A program made the translations under genes and the position numbers. Positions 61,542-64,000 of a DNA stretch of 64,000 nucleotides are shown here, piece by piece. Origin of the DNA: Paenibacillus spiritus (GTDB lineage Bacteria; Bacillota; Bacilli; Paenibacillales; Paenibacillaceae); assembly GCF_008710135.1 (NCBI RefSeq), contig NZ_VYKK01000008.1, forward strand, positions 62,001-126,000, given 5' to 3'. The notes below the pieces were generated by a model. That model was not told the origin of the DNA. It saw only the letters and a program-made list of their open reading frames with translations, and did not search any database. Position 1 is the stretch's first letter. Every line of letters starts with the position of its first letter.

Positions 61542-64000
61542 TCAGGAGGCTTGGTCCAGCATGCGGTAGACAATAACCGCCGCCTGGGCGCGGTTCGCGA
61601 TCCCCTTCGGCGCGAAGGAGTCGCTGTCAACGCCGTTGACGATACCGGCCTGGGCCAGCTTCGCCACCGCCTCTTGGGCATAGGAAGCGATCTTCGATTT
61701 GTCTGCAAAATCGGCCAGCGCCGTCGTCTTGTTGACCGCCGGAAGCTTGTCGCCGAGCGCGTTGGCGATCATAATCGCCATTTCCTCGCGGGTGATGGCC
61801 CGGGACGGTTCGAACTTGCCGCTGCCGGAGCCTTTGACGATGCCGGCGTTCACGGCTGCCGTAATGGCATCCGTATACCAGGCGCCCTGCTTCACATCCT
61901 TGAAGGATGCCGCGCCCGTCGGCTGCAGGTTCAGCGCGCGCACGATCATCGTGATGAACTCGGCGCGGGTGACTTCTTTCAGTGGAGCGAAGTCGGAGCC
62001 GCTCACGCCCTTGATGATTCCCTGGGAAGCCAGGGAGGAGACAGCCTCCTGAGCCCAGGCCACCTTGGCCAGATCCTTGAATACCGGAGCTGCCGAAGGG
62101 CTTGGGAGCGGAGTGGCCGACGGAGTCGGGCTGGCCGAAGGCGCTGCGGAAGCAGCCGGAGTCGGCGACGGCGTTGCGGCCGGGCTCGTAGTCGACACCG
62201 GAGCCGGTGTCGGGTTCGTACCCGTACCCGAGTCGGTCTGGTTCGTAATGCGTCCTTCGACTTTTGCCGTAATCGGCCCGTATTTGAAGGTCTGAACGAT
62301 GTAGTTATACAGAGCCTCCAGGTCCGTGAGTCCGATCAGCTTGGACGATGCCTGCGGAAGCACCTTGTAGTTATCTCCGCCGTCGGCCATGAAGTTGTTC
62401 ACAACCGCCGTGTACTTCGCGTTCATGTCAATCGGTGTGCCGTCCGCCTTGGTTATGGAGAGGACACGGTCGGCAATCGGCAGCTTCAGATTGGCCGTAT
62501 ACTTGAGGCCGGAAATCTGCAGCGTCTTCGTATCCGCATCGGTTGCTCCCCACTGCTGCTGCAGCAGCGTCTTGATCTGGGCGCCGGTCAGTTCCAGCTT
62601 CACCAGCGTATTGCCGAACGGCTGGATCTTGGCCAGATCGCCGTAAGTGACGCTGCCCTTCGGCATATCGGCGCGGATACCGCCCGGATTCATGAAGGCA
62701 AAGTCGGCAGGGCCGGCTTTGTCTCCGAAGTCGGCAAAGCGCATGGAATCCGCGATCAGGTTGCCGAGCGCCGTCTCTTTGGTGTACGCATCGGTTCTCG
62801 TAATCGTGCCGTCCGTACTGCCGACCGGGTTGGTCAGTTCCGGATGCTTGTTCAGATATTTGTTGACCAGAGCAACCGTATCCGGGTCAGGCGTTACGCC
62901 TTCCTGGAAGGTGCTGTTTACCACGGCGCTGCTGGACTTCACGTCGCCGGTCGCAGGGTCAATGACAAGCTTGATGTCTTCAAAGGCTGTCCCGTACGAG
63001 TACGCCTGTACAATCAGCATGCCGTTGACATAGCCGTTGGCCAGAGCGTGGTTGTCGCCGGCGACGATCACGTCGATCGGAGACTTCGCGTTCGGGTCTT
63101 TCTCCTTCAGCTTGGCGATGAGCTTATCCGACAGCTCTGCCGCTTCGCCGGTAGTCGTACCAGCCGTCTTCGTTGCTTCACCGGTAACGGCTCCGCCTTT
63201 GGTCGTAGCCGGATCATGGGCCAGAACAACGATCGTCTCTACGCCTTGTTTTTGCAGTTCGGCTGCATAGCCGTTAATGGCATCCGCTTCTTCGTCGGCG
63301 CTCAGGAATTTAACGCCAACCAGACCGGAAGGGGCCACCTTGGACGGTGTCGCTTTGGTTACCGTGCCGATAAAGCCGATCTTCACCCCGCCGATTTCCT
63401 TGATGACGTAAGGGTTCAGAATCGGTGTGCCGGTCGCTGTGTCAATGGCATTCGCATTAATGTAGTCAAAGTTCGCTCCGGCATGCTGAATCTTGCCATC
63501 CTTCGGATTCAATCCGCCGAAGATCTGGGCCTTCAGCGCGGCTACGCCCTGGTCGAACTCATGGTTGCCCAGTGTACCGACATCAAAGCCCATCATATTC
63601 ATCCATTCCATCGTTGGCTCATCGCGTTCCAGTGCGGACACCGGAGCGGAAGCCCCTACGGAATCGCCGTTATGGAACAGAAGCGCGTTGTCGTATTTAG
63701 CGCGGGTCTGCTTCAGGTAGGTGGCCAAAATCGCCGCCGTGCCCACGTTCTTGCCGCTCACGGTATTCGTCGTATCCAGTTGTCCATGGAAGTCGTTCAC
63801 GCCAAGCAGGTGAACTTCCACGTCCTGGGTAGGAGCCGCAGCCGTTTGCTTCAGATTGATATTGTAAATGCCAAAACCGCCGGTTCTGGAATTCGCGGCA
63901 TAGAACCGATTCCCCGGTTCATTCAATTCCGGATTATAGGTAATGCTCTGATCGGCCGGAAGGAAATCAACAGCAACCGGAGTTGTAGTAAAGGTTACAT
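61542..64000 (-). CDS. SLH-anchored 5'-nucleotidase/metallophosphoesterase, N-terminus beyond window
   Basis: The frame is open to the right edge, so at least 819 codons are present and the N-terminus is missing. The part seen has an upstream segment (VTFTTTPVAVDFLP, then GNRFYAANSRTGGFGIYNI), then a metallophosphoesterase domain with VNDFHGQLD, GDSVGAS, LGNHEFDQG and GDNHA metal-binding motifs. A 5'-nucleotidase C-terminal substrate domain follows (GGIRADMPKGSVTYGDL), then a Pro/Thr/Ser-rich linker and three C-terminal SLH repeats. It probably hydrolyses nucleotides or cyclic nucleotides at the cell surface for phosphate or nucleoside salvage. A TTG internal to the frame at 63926 is not a credible start. 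Confidence 0.93.
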   Translation of the reverse strand, partial: VTFTTTPVAVDFLPADQSITYNPELNEPGNRFYAANSRTGGFGIYNINLKQTAAAPTQDVEVHLLGVNDFHGQLDTTNTVSGKNVGTAAILATYLKQTRAKYDNALLFHNGDSVGASAPVSALERDEPTMEWMNMMGFDVGTLGNHEFDQGVAALKAQIFGGLNPKDGKIQHAGANFDYINANAIDTATGTPILNPYVIKEIGGVKIGFIGTVTKATPSKVAPSGLVGVKFLSADEEADAINGYAAELQKQGVETIVVLAHDPATTKGGAVTGEATKTAGTTTGEAAELSDKLIAKLKEKDPNAKSPIDVIVAGDNHALANGYVNGMLIVQAYSYGTAFEDIKLVIDPATGDVKSSSAVVNSTFQEGVTPDPDTVALVNKYLNKHPELTNPVGSTDGTITRTDAYTKETALGNLIADSMRFADFGDKAGPADFAFMNPGGIRADMPKGSVTYGDLAKIQPFGNTLVKLELTGAQIKTLLQQQWGATDADTKTLQISGLKYTANLKLPIADRVLSITKADGTPIDMNAKYTAVVNNFMADGGDNYKVLPQASSKLIGLTDLEALYNYIVQTFKYGPITAKVEGRITNQTDSGTGTNPTPAPVSTTSPAATPSPTPAASAAPSASPTPSATPLPSPSAAPVFKDLAKVAWAQEAVSSLASQGIIKGVSGSDFAPLKEVTRAEFITMIVRALNLQPTGAASFKDVKQGAWYTDAITAAVNAGIVKGSGSGKFEPSRAITREEMAIMIANALGDKLPAVNKTTALADFADKSKIASYAQEAVAKLAQAGIVNGVDSDSFAPKGIANRAQAAVIVYRMLDQAS

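Overview
The window looks like a chromosomal segment of a GC-rich, low-GC-lineage Gram-positive bacterium, most likely Paenibacillus or a close relative. The evidence is GGAGG-type ribosome binding sites with frequent TTG and GTG starts, two T-box leaders (alaS, tyrS), S-layer-homology (SLH) anchored exoenzymes, CcpA-type cre boxes, YesM/YesN-type two-component regulators, a sigma-D type promoter on a chemoreceptor gene, and the Firmicute alaS-ireB-ruvX-DUF1292-mltG-trhP neighbourhood. I see no prophage, insertion sequence, CRISPR array or plasmid functions. The genus is an inference from gene content.

Layout. 1-5.2 kb: galE (cut by the window edge) and galK with a divergent AraC regulator, a sirtuin/HAD phosphatase pair, and a membrane acyltransferase. 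5.2-14.8 kb: ilvD, an S66 carboxypeptidase, a GH1 beta-glucosidase, a polysaccharide deacetylase, an AI-2E-type membrane protein and a class B penicillin-binding protein. 14.9-46.9 kb: a large beta-mannan/galactomannan utilisation region. 47-55.5 kb: housekeeping genes (trhP2, trhP1, mltG, two DUF1292 genes, ruvX, ireB, alaS with T-box, tRNA-Pro). 55.5-64 kb: a 2H-type phosphoesterase-like protein, a ThuA/Gfo-Idh pair with a divergent and apparently leaderless AraC gene, tyrS with T-box, a LiaF-like membrane protein, and an SLH-anchored 5'-nucleotidase that runs off the right edge.

How the mannan region may work (inference from families). A 1424-residue SLH-anchored GH26 mannanase with several carbohydrate-binding modules cuts mannan at the cell surface. 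A CUT1 ABC importer (binding lipoprotein plus two permeases, no ATPase here) takes up oligosaccharides, with a YesM/YesN pair directly downstream. Inside the cell two GH36 alpha-galactosidases remove galactosyl branches; galK and galE can process the galactose. The backbone can be split by a GH2 beta-mannosidase and a GH113 mannanase. It can also go through the epimerase-phosphorylase route: cellobiose 2-epimerase turns mannobiose into mannosylglucose, and GH130 mannosylglucose phosphorylase releases mannose 1-phosphate. A second GH130 enzyme may shorten longer chains. The same short motif (TTGTTAG plus an A-rich tail) lies at the GH1 gene, in the GH130/GH113 divergent promoter region and at the promoter of a LacI-type gene. 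This suggests one local regulon, with cre boxes adding catabolite control and a sigma-D driven chemoreceptor at its edge.

Starts were moved from the longest open frame to an internal codon where a good Shine-Dalgarno sequence pointed there; each such case is noted.
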